Shown here piece after piece: positions 34,725 through 43,139 of a DNA stretch of 64,000 nt. Below the pieces are notes generated by a model. That model was not told where the DNA came from. It worked only from the letters and a program-made list of their open reading frames with translations, and did no database searches. Origin of the DNA: Phaeobacter italicus (GTDB lineage: Bacteria; Pseudomonadota; Alphaproteobacteria; Rhodobacterales; Rhodobacteraceae); contig NZ_CVRM01000011.1 of NCBI RefSeq assembly GCF_001258055.1, forward strand, positions 682,001 to 746,000. Reading direction: 5' to 3'. Positions within the stretch are counted from its first letter, which is position 1. The number at the start of each line of letters is the position of its first letter. Made by a program: the position numbers and the translations under genes.

Positions 34725-36269
34725 TCAGCGCCCTTTGAACAAACTGCCCAGGATCCCGCGCACGATGCGGCGACCGGTTGTGCCCTTCAGTTCTTTGATG
34801 ACCGCCTCGCCAATTGCCGACCCAAAGCTGTCGCGCGGCTTGACACGACGCGCGCTGGAGCGGCTGACCCGCGCACCGCTATAGCGACGGGCGGCGTTGT
34901 ATTCCCGTGCCATGGGCTCTGGTGCGATCTCGGCCGCGTCTTCTGCGGCTTCGGCCTCGGCTGCGGCCTTGGCAGCGCGCTCCGCCAGAATTTCATAGGC
35001 TGACCGTCGGTCCGCAGGTTGGTCATATTTTCCGGCCATATCGGATTGGCGCAGAAACTCCGCGCGCTCGGATGGGGAAATCGGGCCAAGCTGGGAGCTC
35101 GGCGGGCGGATCAATGTCCGCTCGACTATGCCGGGCACACCTTTCTTTTGCAGCATCGAGGTCACCGCTTCACCGACACCGACCTCGCGAATGGCGTCCT
35201 CGGTCGAGAACCTTGGGTTTTCGCGGTAGGTCTCGGCGGCCAGGCGCAGGTTTTTGCGATCACGGGCCGTAAAGGCCCGCAAGGCGTGCTGGATCCGGTT
35301 GCCAAGCTGGCCAAGGATGTCCTCTGGCACGTCGGCAGGTGACTGCGTGATGAAATAGACGCCAACCCCCTTGGAACGGATCAGGCGCGCGACCTGCTCG
35401 ACCTTATCTATGAGGGCCTTTGGCGCGTCGTCAAACAGCAGGTGGGCCTCGTCAAAGAAGAACACCAGCTTGGGTTTGTCCGGATCACCAACCTCTGGCA
35501 ATTCCTCAAACAGTTCGGACAACAGCCACAGAAGGAAAGTCGCATAAAGGCCCGGCGCAGCCATCAACTTGTCAGCCGCCAGAATGTTCACCATTCCCCG
35601 CCCGTCAGCGTCACAGCGCATCAGGTCCGACAGCTCCAGCGCAGGTTCGCCAAACAGCTGCGCGCCGCCCTGATTTTCCAGCACCAGCAGGCGCCGCTGG
35701 ATCGCGCCAATGGAGGCGGTAGAGACATTGCCGTAGCGCAACGACAATTCGGCACGGTTTTCACCAACCCAGACCAGCAATGCCTGAAGATCCTTCAGAT
35801 CAAGCAGCGCCAGACCTTCTTCATCGGCCAGTCGAAAGGCGATGTTCAGGATACCCTCCTGCGCCTCGCTCAGCTCCAGCAGACGAGCAAGCAGCAACGG
35901 CCCCATTTCTGCAACAGTGGTCCGGACGGGATGGCCTTGCTCTCCGTAGAGATCCCAGAATGTCACTGGCGTTGCGTGATAGCTGTAATCTGCAAACCCG
36001 ATTTTGGCCGCACGTTCCATAAAGGGGCCATGCAGTTTATGCGTCGCGCTCCCCGCTTTGGCGAGGCCGGACAGATCCCCCTTAACGTCAGACAGGATCA
36101 CCGGGACGCCCGCGTTCGAGAAGCTTTCCGCCAGGATCTGCAAGGTGACTGTTTTGCCGGTGCCAGTTGCGCCGGCGATCAGGCCGTGGCGGTTGGCGTA
36201 TTTCAGGGTCATCTCCTGCGGTTCAGCATAAGACTCGCCGCCGCCTCCGATGAAAATGGTCTCTGTCAT
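34725..36269 (-). CDS. yjgR: HerA/YjgR-type ATPase (DUF853)
   Basis: The 514-residue protein is an FtsK/HerA-like P-loop ATPase of the YjgR (DUF853) family. Walker A is GATGTGKTVT near residues 33-42, and Walker B is LVFFFDEAHLLFDD. Other family segments are GVPVILSDVKGDLSGLA, VYFITQSPADVPEDILGQLGNRIQHALRAFT and an Ala/Glu-rich tail with a final RRIVRGILGSLF. The cellular role is unknown. The ATG at 36269 begins the conserved MTETIFIGGGG; an upstream frame extension is unlikely. Confidence 0.9.
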   Translation of the reverse strand: MTETIFIGGGGESYAEPQEMTLKYANRHGLIAGATGTGKTVTLQILAESFSNAGVPVILSDVKGDLSGLAKAGSATHKLHGPFMERAAKIGFADYSYHATPVTFWDLYGEQGHPVRTTVAEMGPLLLARLLELSEAQEGILNIAFRLADEEGLALLDLKDLQALLVWVGENRAELSLRYGNVSTASIGAIQRRLLVLENQGGAQLFGEPALELSDLMRCDADGRGMVNILAADKLMAAPGLYATFLLWLLSELFEELPEVGDPDKPKLVFFFDEAHLLFDDAPKALIDKVEQVARLIRSKGVGVYFITQSPADVPEDILGQLGNRIQHALRAFTARDRKNLRLAAETYRENPRFSTEDAIREVGVGEAVTSMLQKKGVPGIVERTLIRPPSSQLGPISPSERAEFLRQSDMAGKYDQPADRRSAYEILAERAAKAAAEAEAAEDAAEIAPEPMAREYNAARRYSGARVSRSSARRVKPRDSFGSAIGEAVIKELKGTTGRRIVRGILGSLFKGR

Positions 36270-36385
36270 GGCTGCCTGTGTTCCTTTGAATTTGGTCTGT
36301 CGACCTTGTGCTGTCACCAATCCTGCGCAGAGGCGGCGATCGTTTCAATGAAAATACAAAATTAACCTTTTCATGCGACCGTCAT

Positions 36386-36469
36386 ACTTGCCCACCGACC
36401 ATCATGCGGTTGTGTTGGTGGACATTTCCTCCCTGTCAGACTGGCCGTGCCCTTGGCACGGCCTTTTTT
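36386..36469 (+). ncRNA. Candidate small RNA 1, defined by an orphan terminator
   Basis: A strong terminator (9-bp stem 36443-36451 with 36455-36463, three-base loop, six T) has no plus-strand gene before it; the upstream gene runs the other way. About 60 bases ahead there is a second foldable segment (CCACC at 36393-36397 pairing with GGTGG at 36417-36421) and a pyrimidine-rich TTCCTCCC, a sequence type that many alphaproteobacterial small RNAs expose to block ribosome-binding sites. The start is a guess from promoter-like CATACT near 36383. Confidence 0.4.
36443..36469 (+). terminator. Orphan Rho-independent terminator A
   Basis: GGCCGTGCC (36443-36451), loop CTT, GGCACGGCC (36455-36463), then TTTTTT. 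No coding region precedes it on this strand. Confidence 0.9.
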
Positions 36470-36650
36470 CGTGACTATCTGATACATGTAAGTGATTGGA
36501 TGGCGTGGAAATTCTGCCGTGTTTCTGCCCTGAATGCCTATCATTTAGGCATATCACATTCCGCCGGGGCAACCAGAGCGGGAAACCTGCGCGGAATGCG
36601 CGCGCGTGTCGATAAAATTTGCGCTAACCACATTTTTTTCTCATTGCATG

Positions 36651-36679
36651 TTGACCGATGGCCGACCCTTTCGTAACGT
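36651..36679 (+). promoter_or_regulatory. Sigma-70-like promoter before candidate small RNA 2
   Basis: TTGACC (36651-36656), a 17-base spacer and TAACGT (36674-36679). The -35 match is good, the -10 match partial. The expected start is near 36686. Confidence 0.45.
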
Positions 36680-36685
36680 CCTACC

Positions 36686-36757
36686 CAATAACTAAGTCGG
36701 CCAGTCCGACGGGGAGAGACTATACGAAAAAGGGGGCGCTCTGCTCCCTTTTTTGTT
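36686..36757 (+). ncRNA. Candidate small RNA 2, with promoter and terminator
   Basis: The segment runs from the predicted start near 36686 to an 11-bp terminator stem (36727-36737 with 36743-36753, one G-U pair) followed by a T-rich tail. Between them is a small hairpin GTCGG/CCGAC (36698-36702 with 36708-36712) and GGGGAGAGAC. No open frame is present. It could be a free-standing RNA of about 70 bases or a transcription-attenuating leader of the IalB-type gene at 36898. Confidence 0.45.
36727..36757 (+). terminator. Orphan Rho-independent terminator B
   Basis: AAAAAGGG (36727-36734) pairs with CCCTTTTT (36746-36753), extended by GGC/GCT, with a T-rich continuation. It lies 140 bases upstream of the IalB-type start. 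Confidence 0.88.
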
Positions 36758-36897
36758 TTTTGAACAATCCCTTGCGCCAGTGAGAAACTTCCCGCTCAAT
36801 TCCCCGCCATCGATGCCGGTTCTGGTGGTTATTCCCCTGACAGCCCAATCTTGGCGTGCTACATCAATTTCACCAAGCAAGGATATATGAGGCAATC

Positions 36898-37536
36898 ATG
36901 ATGAAGTCCCTGACCCCGATGACCCTGGCAGCGCTGATGGCTCTGCCCCTGCCCCTGATGGCGCAGGACAGCTCTGGGGCGGTTGCGACCGAAGAGAGCC
37001 AGCCCGCAGCAGAAAACGCCGAAGCCCCGACGGCTGACGACGTTCTGGATCTGGGCCAGCCTGTGCAAGAAGGCCCGCGTCTGGGTCAGCGGTATTCCAA
37101 GGAAACACATGGCGATTGGGATCTGGCCTGCGTGAAAACGGAACAGGAGCAGGATCCCTGCTCGTTGCTGCAGATCATGACCGACGAAAACGGCAGCCCG
37201 ATGGCTGAGTTTTCGATGTTCCGGATCGATCAGGAGGGCAGCCAGGCCGTGGCCGGCGCGACTGTGATCGTTCCTTTGGAAACGCTGCTGCCTGCAGCCC
37301 TGACCATTTCCGTCGATGGCGGTCCTGCCAAGCGTTACAATTACTCGTTCTGCAACCCGACCGGCTGCGTTGCGCAGATTGGTCTGACGCAGGGTGACAT
37401 CGACGCCATGAAAAAGGGCAAGGTTGCCACGCTGAGCCTGCGTCCGGCACCGGCGCCGGATCAGGTGATCAACATGGAAATGTCGCTGAGCGGCTTTACC
37501 GCCGGCTACAACGTCGTGGATGTGGTAAAGCAGTAA
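36898..37536 (+). CDS. Invasion-associated locus B (IalB) family protein
   Basis: The 212-residue protein has a signal peptide (TLAALMALPLPLMAQDS), an Ala/Glu-rich acidic linker, and an IalB domain from about residue 70 that starts ETHGDWDLACVK and carries paired Cys residues (DLACVK, QDPCSLLQ, FCNPTGCVAQIG). It is periplasmic or envelope-linked; the family name comes from Bartonella, and the function in free-living alphaproteobacteria is unknown. GAGG precedes the ATG at 36898; the adjacent ATG at 36901 is equally possible. A bidirectional terminator follows. Confidence 0.88.
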   Translation: MMKSLTPMTLAALMALPLPLMAQDSSGAVATEESQPAAENAEAPTADDVLDLGQPVQEGPRLGQRYSKETHGDWDLACVKTEQEQDPCSLLQIMTDENGSPMAEFSMFRIDQEGSQAVAGATVIVPLETLLPAALTISVDGGPAKRYNYSFCNPTGCVAQIGLTQGDIDAMKKGKVATLSLRPAPAPDQVINMEMSLSGFTAGYNVVDVVKQ

Positions 37537-37560
37537 ACGCAGGCTTTTGCCAAAAACAGG

Positions 37561-37597
37561 AAACCGCCGCCCCCGGATCTCGGAGGCGGCGGTTTTC
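37561..37597. terminator. Bidirectional terminator between ialB-type gene and KAS gene
   Basis: AAACCGCCGCC (37561-37571) and GGCGGCGGTTT (37585-37595) form an 11-bp stem ending in TTTTC on the plus side and A-rich on the left. It lies between convergent genes. Confidence 0.93.
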
Positions 37598-37617
37598 TTT
37601 TGTCCGGTGCAATCGGT

Positions 37618-38826
37618 TCAGACCTTGCGCAATGCCAGAACCGCGTTCAGCCCGCCAAAGGCAAACGCATTGCTAAGTGCGACATCGACCTTTGCTTCGC
37701 GGGCGGTGTTCGGCACCACATCAAGCGCACATTCGGGGTCTGGTTCCTCATAGCCGATGGTGGGCGCAACGATCCCGTCGCGCAATGCCATGATGCAGGC
37801 CAACAGTTCCACGGCCCCAGTTCCACCAATCAAATGCCCATGCATCGATTTTGTCGAGGACATCATCAGATTGTCAGCATGTGGGCCGAACACATCTGCA
37901 ACGGCTGCGCATTCGGTTTTGTCATTGGCCGCTGTCCCGGTGCCGTGGGCATTGATGTAGGCCACATCTTCGGGATTGAGGCGGGCGTCCTGCAAGGCAC
38001 CCGCAATTGCACGGGCAGCGCCTTGCTTGCTGGGCATCACGATGTCGGCCGCATCCGAGGACATGGCAAAGCCGATGACTTCGCAGATGATATCCGCACC
38101 ACGGGCACGCGCGTGTTCATATTCCTCAAACACGAAAATCCCCGCCCCCTCGCCCTGGACCATGCCATTGCGGTTGGCGCTAAAGGGCCGACAGGCATCC
38201 CGTGACATGACGCGCAAACCTTCCCACGCCTTGACACCACCGAAGCACAGCATGGATTCAGATCCGCCGGTGACCATGACCGGGCTCATCCCGCTCCGCA
38301 CCATCTGAAACGCCTGTGCCATCGCATGATTGGAGGACGCACAAGCCGTCGAAACGGTAAAGCTGGGCCCCTTTAGGTTATGCTCCATCGAGACGTGGCT
38401 TGCGGCCGCGTTGTTCATGAGCTTGGGCACAACAAAAGGATGGACCCGGTTTTTGCCCGCCTCATAAACAGAGCGGTAGTTGTCATCCCAGGTCGAGACG
38501 CCACCGCCTGCAGTCCCAAGCACAACGCCCGATTTCTGAGAGAGCTCTCCATGGAACTCCAGCCCGGATTGCTGGATCGCCTCCTTGGCCGCTGTCAGCG
38601 TGAACTGGGTGAAGCGATCATAGAGGCTCATCTGCTGGCGGTTGAACCTGCCTTCCGCTTCAAATCCGTGCACCTGCCCACCGATCCGGATCGACAGGCG
38701 GTCAACGTCCTGAAAATCCAGTTCGCCAATCCCGCAACGTCCCTCAGCAAGAGAGGTCATCGTCTCGGCAACGGTGTGGCCGAGGGCATTGATCGTCCCC
38801 ATGCCGGTAATCACAACCCGTTTCAT
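37618..38826 (-). CDS. Beta-ketoacyl-ACP synthase, FabF/NodE-like
   Basis: The 402-residue condensing enzyme extends acyl chains on ACP. The catalytic triad is complete: Cys162 (STACASSNHAM), His294 (INAHGTGTAAND) and His331 (KSMHGHLIGGTG). The latter segment reads KSMTGHLLGAAG in housekeeping FabF, so this is a divergent paralogue, closer in wording to NodE-like synthases. The ATG at 38826 has GAGG upstream. It follows an ACP gene by 28 bases and that ACP follows lpxD, suggesting a dedicated acyl supply for an envelope lipid. Confidence 0.92.
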   Translation of the reverse strand: MKRVVITGMGTINALGHTVAETMTSLAEGRCGIGELDFQDVDRLSIRIGGQVHGFEAEGRFNRQQMSLYDRFTQFTLTAAKEAIQQSGLEFHGELSQKSGVVLGTAGGGVSTWDDNYRSVYEAGKNRVHPFVVPKLMNNAAASHVSMEHNLKGPSFTVSTACASSNHAMAQAFQMVRSGMSPVMVTGGSESMLCFGGVKAWEGLRVMSRDACRPFSANRNGMVQGEGAGIFVFEEYEHARARGADIICEVIGFAMSSDAADIVMPSKQGAARAIAGALQDARLNPEDVAYINAHGTGTAANDKTECAAVADVFGPHADNLMMSSTKSMHGHLIGGTGAVELLACIMALRDGIVAPTIGYEEPDPECALDVVPNTAREAKVDVALSNAFAFGGLNAVLALRKV

Positions 38827-38854
38827 GCTGGGCCCTCGCCGAACCGAGCCGCGA

Positions 38855-39109
38855 TCATTTCTCTGCAATCAGCTTTTCAATGCCGGCGATGATCGCGGCA
38901 ACGTTGGAGATGTCGAACTCGCTTTTTTCCGGTTCATTTGCGTTGAACGGGATGGTGATGTCGAACTCTTCCTCAATGGCAAAGATGCTCTCTACCAGGC
39001 CGAGGCTGTCAATCCCCAGATCTTCGAGTGTGCTGTCCAGCGCGACATCCGACGGTTCCAGCACGGCCTGTTCGGCAATAATGGCGATGACCTTGTCCTG
39101 TGTGCTCAT
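38855..39109 (-). CDS. Acyl carrier protein, specialised
   Basis: The 84-residue protein has the phosphopantetheine site Ser35 in DLGIDSLGLVE, helix II FAIEEEFDITIP and a C-terminal extension relative to housekeeping AcpP. The wording (ESIFAIEEEFDITIPFN, then SNVAAI) is closer to specialised carriers such as the AcpXL type than to AcpP. GGGGA precedes the ATG. It sits between lpxD and the divergent KAS gene on the same strand, so it probably feeds those enzymes. Confidence 0.93.
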   Translation of the reverse strand: MSTQDKVIAIIAEQAVLEPSDVALDSTLEDLGIDSLGLVESIFAIEEEFDITIPFNANEPEKSEFDISNVAAIIAGIEKLIAEK

Positions 39110-39155
39110 AACGGTCCCCAGTTGTGGTTCAGTTGCTCATGTAGTGACAGCGCCG

Positions 39156-40238
39156 TTATTTGAAAACTGCCTTCTTCAGCGCATCAATGTCGCGCATCAG
39201 TCGGCCAAGACGCCTCTGCGCCTTATACATTTCGGTATGTGTCTCCATTTTGACAGCTGGATAGCCCATGACCACGCGGCCCGCGGGAACATTCGACAGG
39301 ATCTTGGTCCCGCCGCCTGCAATCACGCCGTCGCCAATGAACAGATTGTCTGCAACACCGGTCTGCCCGCCAAGAACGACATTGTTGCCGATCTCGACCG
39401 AGCCGGAAATTCCGGTCTGCCCACACAGCAGACAGTCCCGACCGACACGGGTGTTGTGGCCGACGTGAACAAGGTTGTCGAGCTTGCTGCCATCACCGAT
39501 CACGGTGTTGCGGATGGTGCCATTATCGACGGTGGAGTTCATGCCCAGTTCAACGTCGTCCCCGATCTCGACCGCGCCGAGCGAGTGGATCCGCAGCCAG
39601 CTCTGCGCTTTGCTTTCGCCCTGATCCCCCATGGTCTTGCGGGCGGTCTCGACACCGGACACCTCGGGCGTGACATAGGAAAAACCGTCCCCGCCAACAC
39701 GCGCGCCCGGTTGGGCGCGAAACCGTGCACCAATGGTGGCACGGGCGCCGATCGTGACGCCTTCGCGCAGCTGAGCCCCTTCGCCGATCACCACATCAGC
39801 GCCGATATAGCACTGCGGCCCGATCACCGATCCGCTGGCGATCTTTGCGCCACGCGCAACAACGCTCATGGGGCCAACGATTACATCCGCTGCCAGCTCG
39901 GCCTCTGGGTGGACGACAGCACTGGGATGGACCCCAATGCCAAAATCATCAAACCCCTGGCCCGGATCCAGAAGCCGGGTCACTCCGCCCATAGCCAGAC
40001 GCGGACGGGGTGCAAAAATGGCGGCCTTCAGCCCCATTGATTGCCAATCTGCCCCCTCCCACACAAGCGCAACACGCGCAGAGCCATCAGAGAGGTTTTC
40101 GGCATATTTCGGGGCCATCGCCATGGCGAGATCATCCGGCCCGGCGTCCTGCGGCTCTGCCGCCCGCGAAATGGTGAGATCCAGATCCCCTTCAGCCTCT
40201 GCTCCAAGAGAGGCGGCAATCTCGCGCACTGTAAACAT
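39156..40238 (-). CDS. lpxD: UDP-3-O-acylglucosamine N-acyltransferase
   Basis: LpxD adds the N-linked hydroxyacyl chain in lipid A synthesis. The 360-residue protein has the N-terminal uridine-binding domain (residues about 1-95), a long hexapeptide beta-helix (VIGPMSVVARGAKIASGSVIG onward) with the catalytic His in LDNLVHVGHNTRVG, and a C-terminal helix (MYKAQRRLGRLMRDIDALKK). It stands apart from any lpxA/fabZ here but is followed by an ACP and a KAS gene. Confidence 0.96.
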   Translation of the reverse strand: MFTVREIAASLGAEAEGDLDLTISRAAEPQDAGPDDLAMAMAPKYAENLSDGSARVALVWEGADWQSMGLKAAIFAPRPRLAMGGVTRLLDPGQGFDDFGIGVHPSAVVHPEAELAADVIVGPMSVVARGAKIASGSVIGPQCYIGADVVIGEGAQLREGVTIGARATIGARFRAQPGARVGGDGFSYVTPEVSGVETARKTMGDQGESKAQSWLRIHSLGAVEIGDDVELGMNSTVDNGTIRNTVIGDGSKLDNLVHVGHNTRVGRDCLLCGQTGISGSVEIGNNVVLGGQTGVADNLFIGDGVIAGGGTKILSNVPAGRVVMGYPAVKMETHTEMYKAQRRLGRLMRDIDALKKAVFK

Positions 40239-40276
40239 GTCGGGCCCTTCCGGTTAACTGCCTTTGGGCCCGAGGA

Positions 40277-41896
40277 TTACCCTTGTACGCCCGGCAACAC
40301 CACCCCTGCCCGTTCAAGCGCGGCCCATACCTTTGCGTCACGACCATAGACATCGCGGCGATACTCTGCCCGACCCTCAGGCGTGACAAAGGCGGTGCGA
40401 TAGATCAGATGCACGGGCACCTGTTGTTCCAGATCCACCTTGGTTTCCTTGCCACTGCTCAGGATACGGTCAAAGAACTGCTTGGGGTTCTCTGTCTGCT
40501 TGGCGAGCAAAGCATACGCAAATTCAAAGGGTTGGGCCAAGCGGATGCAGCCGTGCGAGAACGCCCGGACCTCACGCTGAAACAGGCTCTTTTGCGGTGT
40601 GTCATGCAGGTAGATGTTATACTTGTTCGGGAACATGAACTTCACCAGCCCAAGCGCGTTTTTGCGGCTGGGGGGCTGGCGCATCGCATAGGGGAAATTC
40701 CGAGCGGTATACTGCGAAAAATCTGCAGTGCTGCGGTTCACCTTGCGGCCACGGCTGTCGGTGATCTCAATGTGGCCAACGGCATTGGGGTTTGCCTTCA
40801 GCTTGGGCAGATATTCCTTGGTGATGATAGAGCGCGGGACATACCAGCTTGGGTTGATGACCATATGCTCCATGACGTCCGAGAATTCGGGGGAGCGGCG
40901 ATCTGAATGGTCCTTGCCGATCACAGAGCGGGTCTGAAATGTGACCTCGCCATTGTCGATGATCTTGGCGGTAAAGTCGGTCTGGTTCACCAGGATATGG
41001 CGCTCACCCCGATCGGGCGTCAGCCAGCGTTCCCGCTCCATCGCGACGAGAACCGATTTGAGCCGCGCAGACACAGGTTTGTTGATTTCCGAAATGGTGC
41101 CTGCCCCGGCAACGCCGTCCGCCTCAAGCCCGTGGGCCGCCTGAAATTTCTGCACCGCCCCTTCAAGCGCTGTGTCATAACGAAGAGATGCGCTGCGCTC
41201 CAGGTAGCCCATTTCGATCAGCCGGTTGCGCAAGGCAATCACTGCGCCCCCCTGATCGCCCCGCTCCAGTTTCTTGGCAGAAACGGTGGGCCCCCAGCCG
41301 CCTGCCGCCTGCAGGGCCTCCAGCCGCATCTTTTCGCGCAGCAAGGCCTGGTATTGCGGGTTCTGCGGCGCAAGACTCCGCAGGAACGCCACAGGCGCCT
41401 GGTCGCGAATGCCGGTCAGGTAAGAGGCGAAATCGGGCTGATGCTTCTTGCGGACGATGCCCTCGTCAATCCGGCGCGGCTCCAAAAGGCCGGTCTGCAG
41501 ATCAGCCGCATAGTTAACAAGAGCGCGGCTCATGGCGACTTCGGCACGACCCAGGTCGCGGGTTGTCTGCACATTGCGCAGGATATTCATCAGGTCGGCA
41601 ATTTCGGCCGAACGGTCCGGCAAGCCATGTGTGCCTGCCTCTTCCAACGCACGAAACAGCGCCGCACGGCGCAGCCGCGAAGATTCGTCACTGCCCGTCC
41701 AGATGGGTTCGAATTTCGTATCACGATAGAACTGCGCCACAGGCTCGCTTGCAGAGGCAGCCTCCGCCACCGCCTGTTTGAACGCACCGACCTGCGCCTG
41801 CGCTGGTGCAGCCAGTCCTGTCATGCCCCCAAGGGCCAAGGCGAAAACGCCTGCTTTCAGCGCTGGAATGGCTCGGGTCATCATCACGGGCGACAT
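40277..41896 (-). CDS. L,D-transpeptidase of the YcbB/LdtD type
   Basis: The 539-residue protein makes 3-3 peptidoglycan cross-links. It has a signal peptide (cleavage near AQAQVG), an N-terminal scaffold region, a PG_binding_1 domain (ALEGAVQKFQAAHGLEADGVAGAGT), and a YkuD catalytic domain with the catalytic Cys near residue 450 in SHGCIRLAQP. The subdomain between the YkuD strands (HDTPQKSLFQREVRAF) is as in YcbB. It is divergent from a DUF882/YcbK-type gene, the same functional neighbour that E. coli ycbB has. Confidence 0.94.
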   Translation of the reverse strand: MSPVMMTRAIPALKAGVFALALGGMTGLAAPAQAQVGAFKQAVAEAASASEPVAQFYRDTKFEPIWTGSDESSRLRRAALFRALEEAGTHGLPDRSAEIADLMNILRNVQTTRDLGRAEVAMSRALVNYAADLQTGLLEPRRIDEGIVRKKHQPDFASYLTGIRDQAPVAFLRSLAPQNPQYQALLREKMRLEALQAAGGWGPTVSAKKLERGDQGGAVIALRNRLIEMGYLERSASLRYDTALEGAVQKFQAAHGLEADGVAGAGTISEINKPVSARLKSVLVAMERERWLTPDRGERHILVNQTDFTAKIIDNGEVTFQTRSVIGKDHSDRRSPEFSDVMEHMVINPSWYVPRSIITKEYLPKLKANPNAVGHIEITDSRGRKVNRSTADFSQYTARNFPYAMRQPPSRKNALGLVKFMFPNKYNIYLHDTPQKSLFQREVRAFSHGCIRLAQPFEFAYALLAKQTENPKQFFDRILSSGKETKVDLEQQVPVHLIYRTAFVTPEGRAEYRRDVYGRDAKVWAALERAGVVLPGVQG

Positions 41897-42210
41897 CAGT
41901 TTCGGTCCTCAAATCGTATTTGGATTATAACAGGTTGCGCCTGCCTATATGAAATCCTGGTAAACGCTAGCCCTGGTTGTCCACTCACTTTTCAATCAGC
42001 GCATAAAGGCAACAGAGCCCTGCGACATATGGGTCGCAGCCGCACCTCTCTGGCCTTGGAAAACTGGTTAAGGAACGGGGAAATTAACGCTTTATTTCCC
42101 TTTTCAGCAAAAAATTGCCTAAATTCACGGTTCATGTCGCACTGCAACATTCAAAACTTGGCTCACGATTCTGTATGTGCCATACATTCGTTGCGTGAAC
42201 AGAGGATCAC
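41897..42210. other. Divergent promoter region between L,D-transpeptidase and DUF882 genes
   Basis: The 314 bases hold no recognisable gene. GGGAAAT (42078-42084) and ATTTCCC (42094-42100) form a 7-bp stem followed by TTTTC, terminator-like on the plus strand though no plus-strand gene precedes it. A short palindrome GTATG/CATAC lies near 42172-42184. Confidence 0.4.
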
Positions 42211-42843
42211 ATGAAAGTCCGTAACATCGGACAACAGGCAGAGACTTCAGGCGTACGGGACAGCGCAGTGACACTAGCAAAGACGGACAAATCGGGACTT
42301 TCCCGTCGGGCCCTTTTGGGTGCGTTCGCGGCGACCACTTTGACGGCGGCCCCCACCTTTTCCAATGCAGCAGGCTTCTTGCGGGGCGCAGGCGACATCC
42401 GCCGCATCCGCATGTTCTCCGGTCGCACCGGCGAGCGGATCGATATGGTCTACTGGATTGACGGCAAATACATCAAAGACGCCGTGAAGGAGATCAACTA
42501 CTTCATGCGTGACTGGCGCAGCGACGACGTTAAGGAAATCGACCTGCGCACCATCGACATCATGGCCGCTTCGCATAACCTCCTGGATGTGAACGAGCCC
42601 TACATGATGCTGTCGGGCTATCGCAGCCCGAAAACCAACGCGATGCTGCGCAGCCGCTCGCGCGGGGTTGCAAAGAACTCCCTGCACATGCGCGGTCAGG
42701 CGGCCGATCTGCGGCTGTCTTCGCGCTCTGTCACCCAGATGGCGAACGCTGCAATCGCGTGCCGCGCTGGTGGTGTCGGCAAATACCGCAGGTCCAATTT
42801 CGTCCACATGGACTGTGGCGTGGTCCGCAGCTGGAACGGCTGA
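42211..42843 (+). CDS. DUF882/YcbK-type murein endopeptidase, Tat-exported
   Basis: The 210-residue protein has a twin-arginine signal (Arg32-Arg33 in LSRRALLGAF) and a peptidase M15A/DUF882 domain. Likely zinc ligands are His and Asp in SLHMRGQAADLRL and His in FVHMDCG. The E. coli relative YcbK (MepK) cuts 3-3 cross-links made by L,D-transpeptidases, so the pair with the YcbB-type enzyme across the intergenic region would make and remodel the same bonds. Enzyme specificity here is inferred. GAGGATC precedes the ATG. Confidence 0.9.
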   Translation: MKVRNIGQQAETSGVRDSAVTLAKTDKSGLSRRALLGAFAATTLTAAPTFSNAAGFLRGAGDIRRIRMFSGRTGERIDMVYWIDGKYIKDAVKEINYFMRDWRSDDVKEIDLRTIDIMAASHNLLDVNEPYMMLSGYRSPKTNAMLRSRSRGVAKNSLHMRGQAADLRLSSRSVTQMANAAIACRAGGVGKYRRSNFVHMDCGVVRSWNG

Positions 42844-42871
42844 AACACCGCCGATTTCCCCATCCACGAAG

Positions 42872-42902
42872 AACCCGCATGCATCGCCGCTGCGGGTTTT
42901 TT
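42872..42902 (+). terminator. Terminator of the DUF882 gene
   Basis: AACCCGCA (42872-42879) and TGCGGGTT (42891-42898) form an 8-bp stem followed by TTTT. Confidence 0.9.
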
Positions 42903-43055
42903 CTTGTGCGTTGATGGCCTCTTGCAACATTCCCAGTTCCGTTTGCGGTGCATTCACGATTTGTCACTCGCAAGACAAACGCCTGAAATGAATTATGGTT
43001 CCGGTGTTTTTTGTGATTGCAGTGACCGGCAGGCATGGCTATACGACCGGCATAG

Positions 43056-43132
<77 letters not shown>

Positions 43133-43139
43133 CTTTTCA

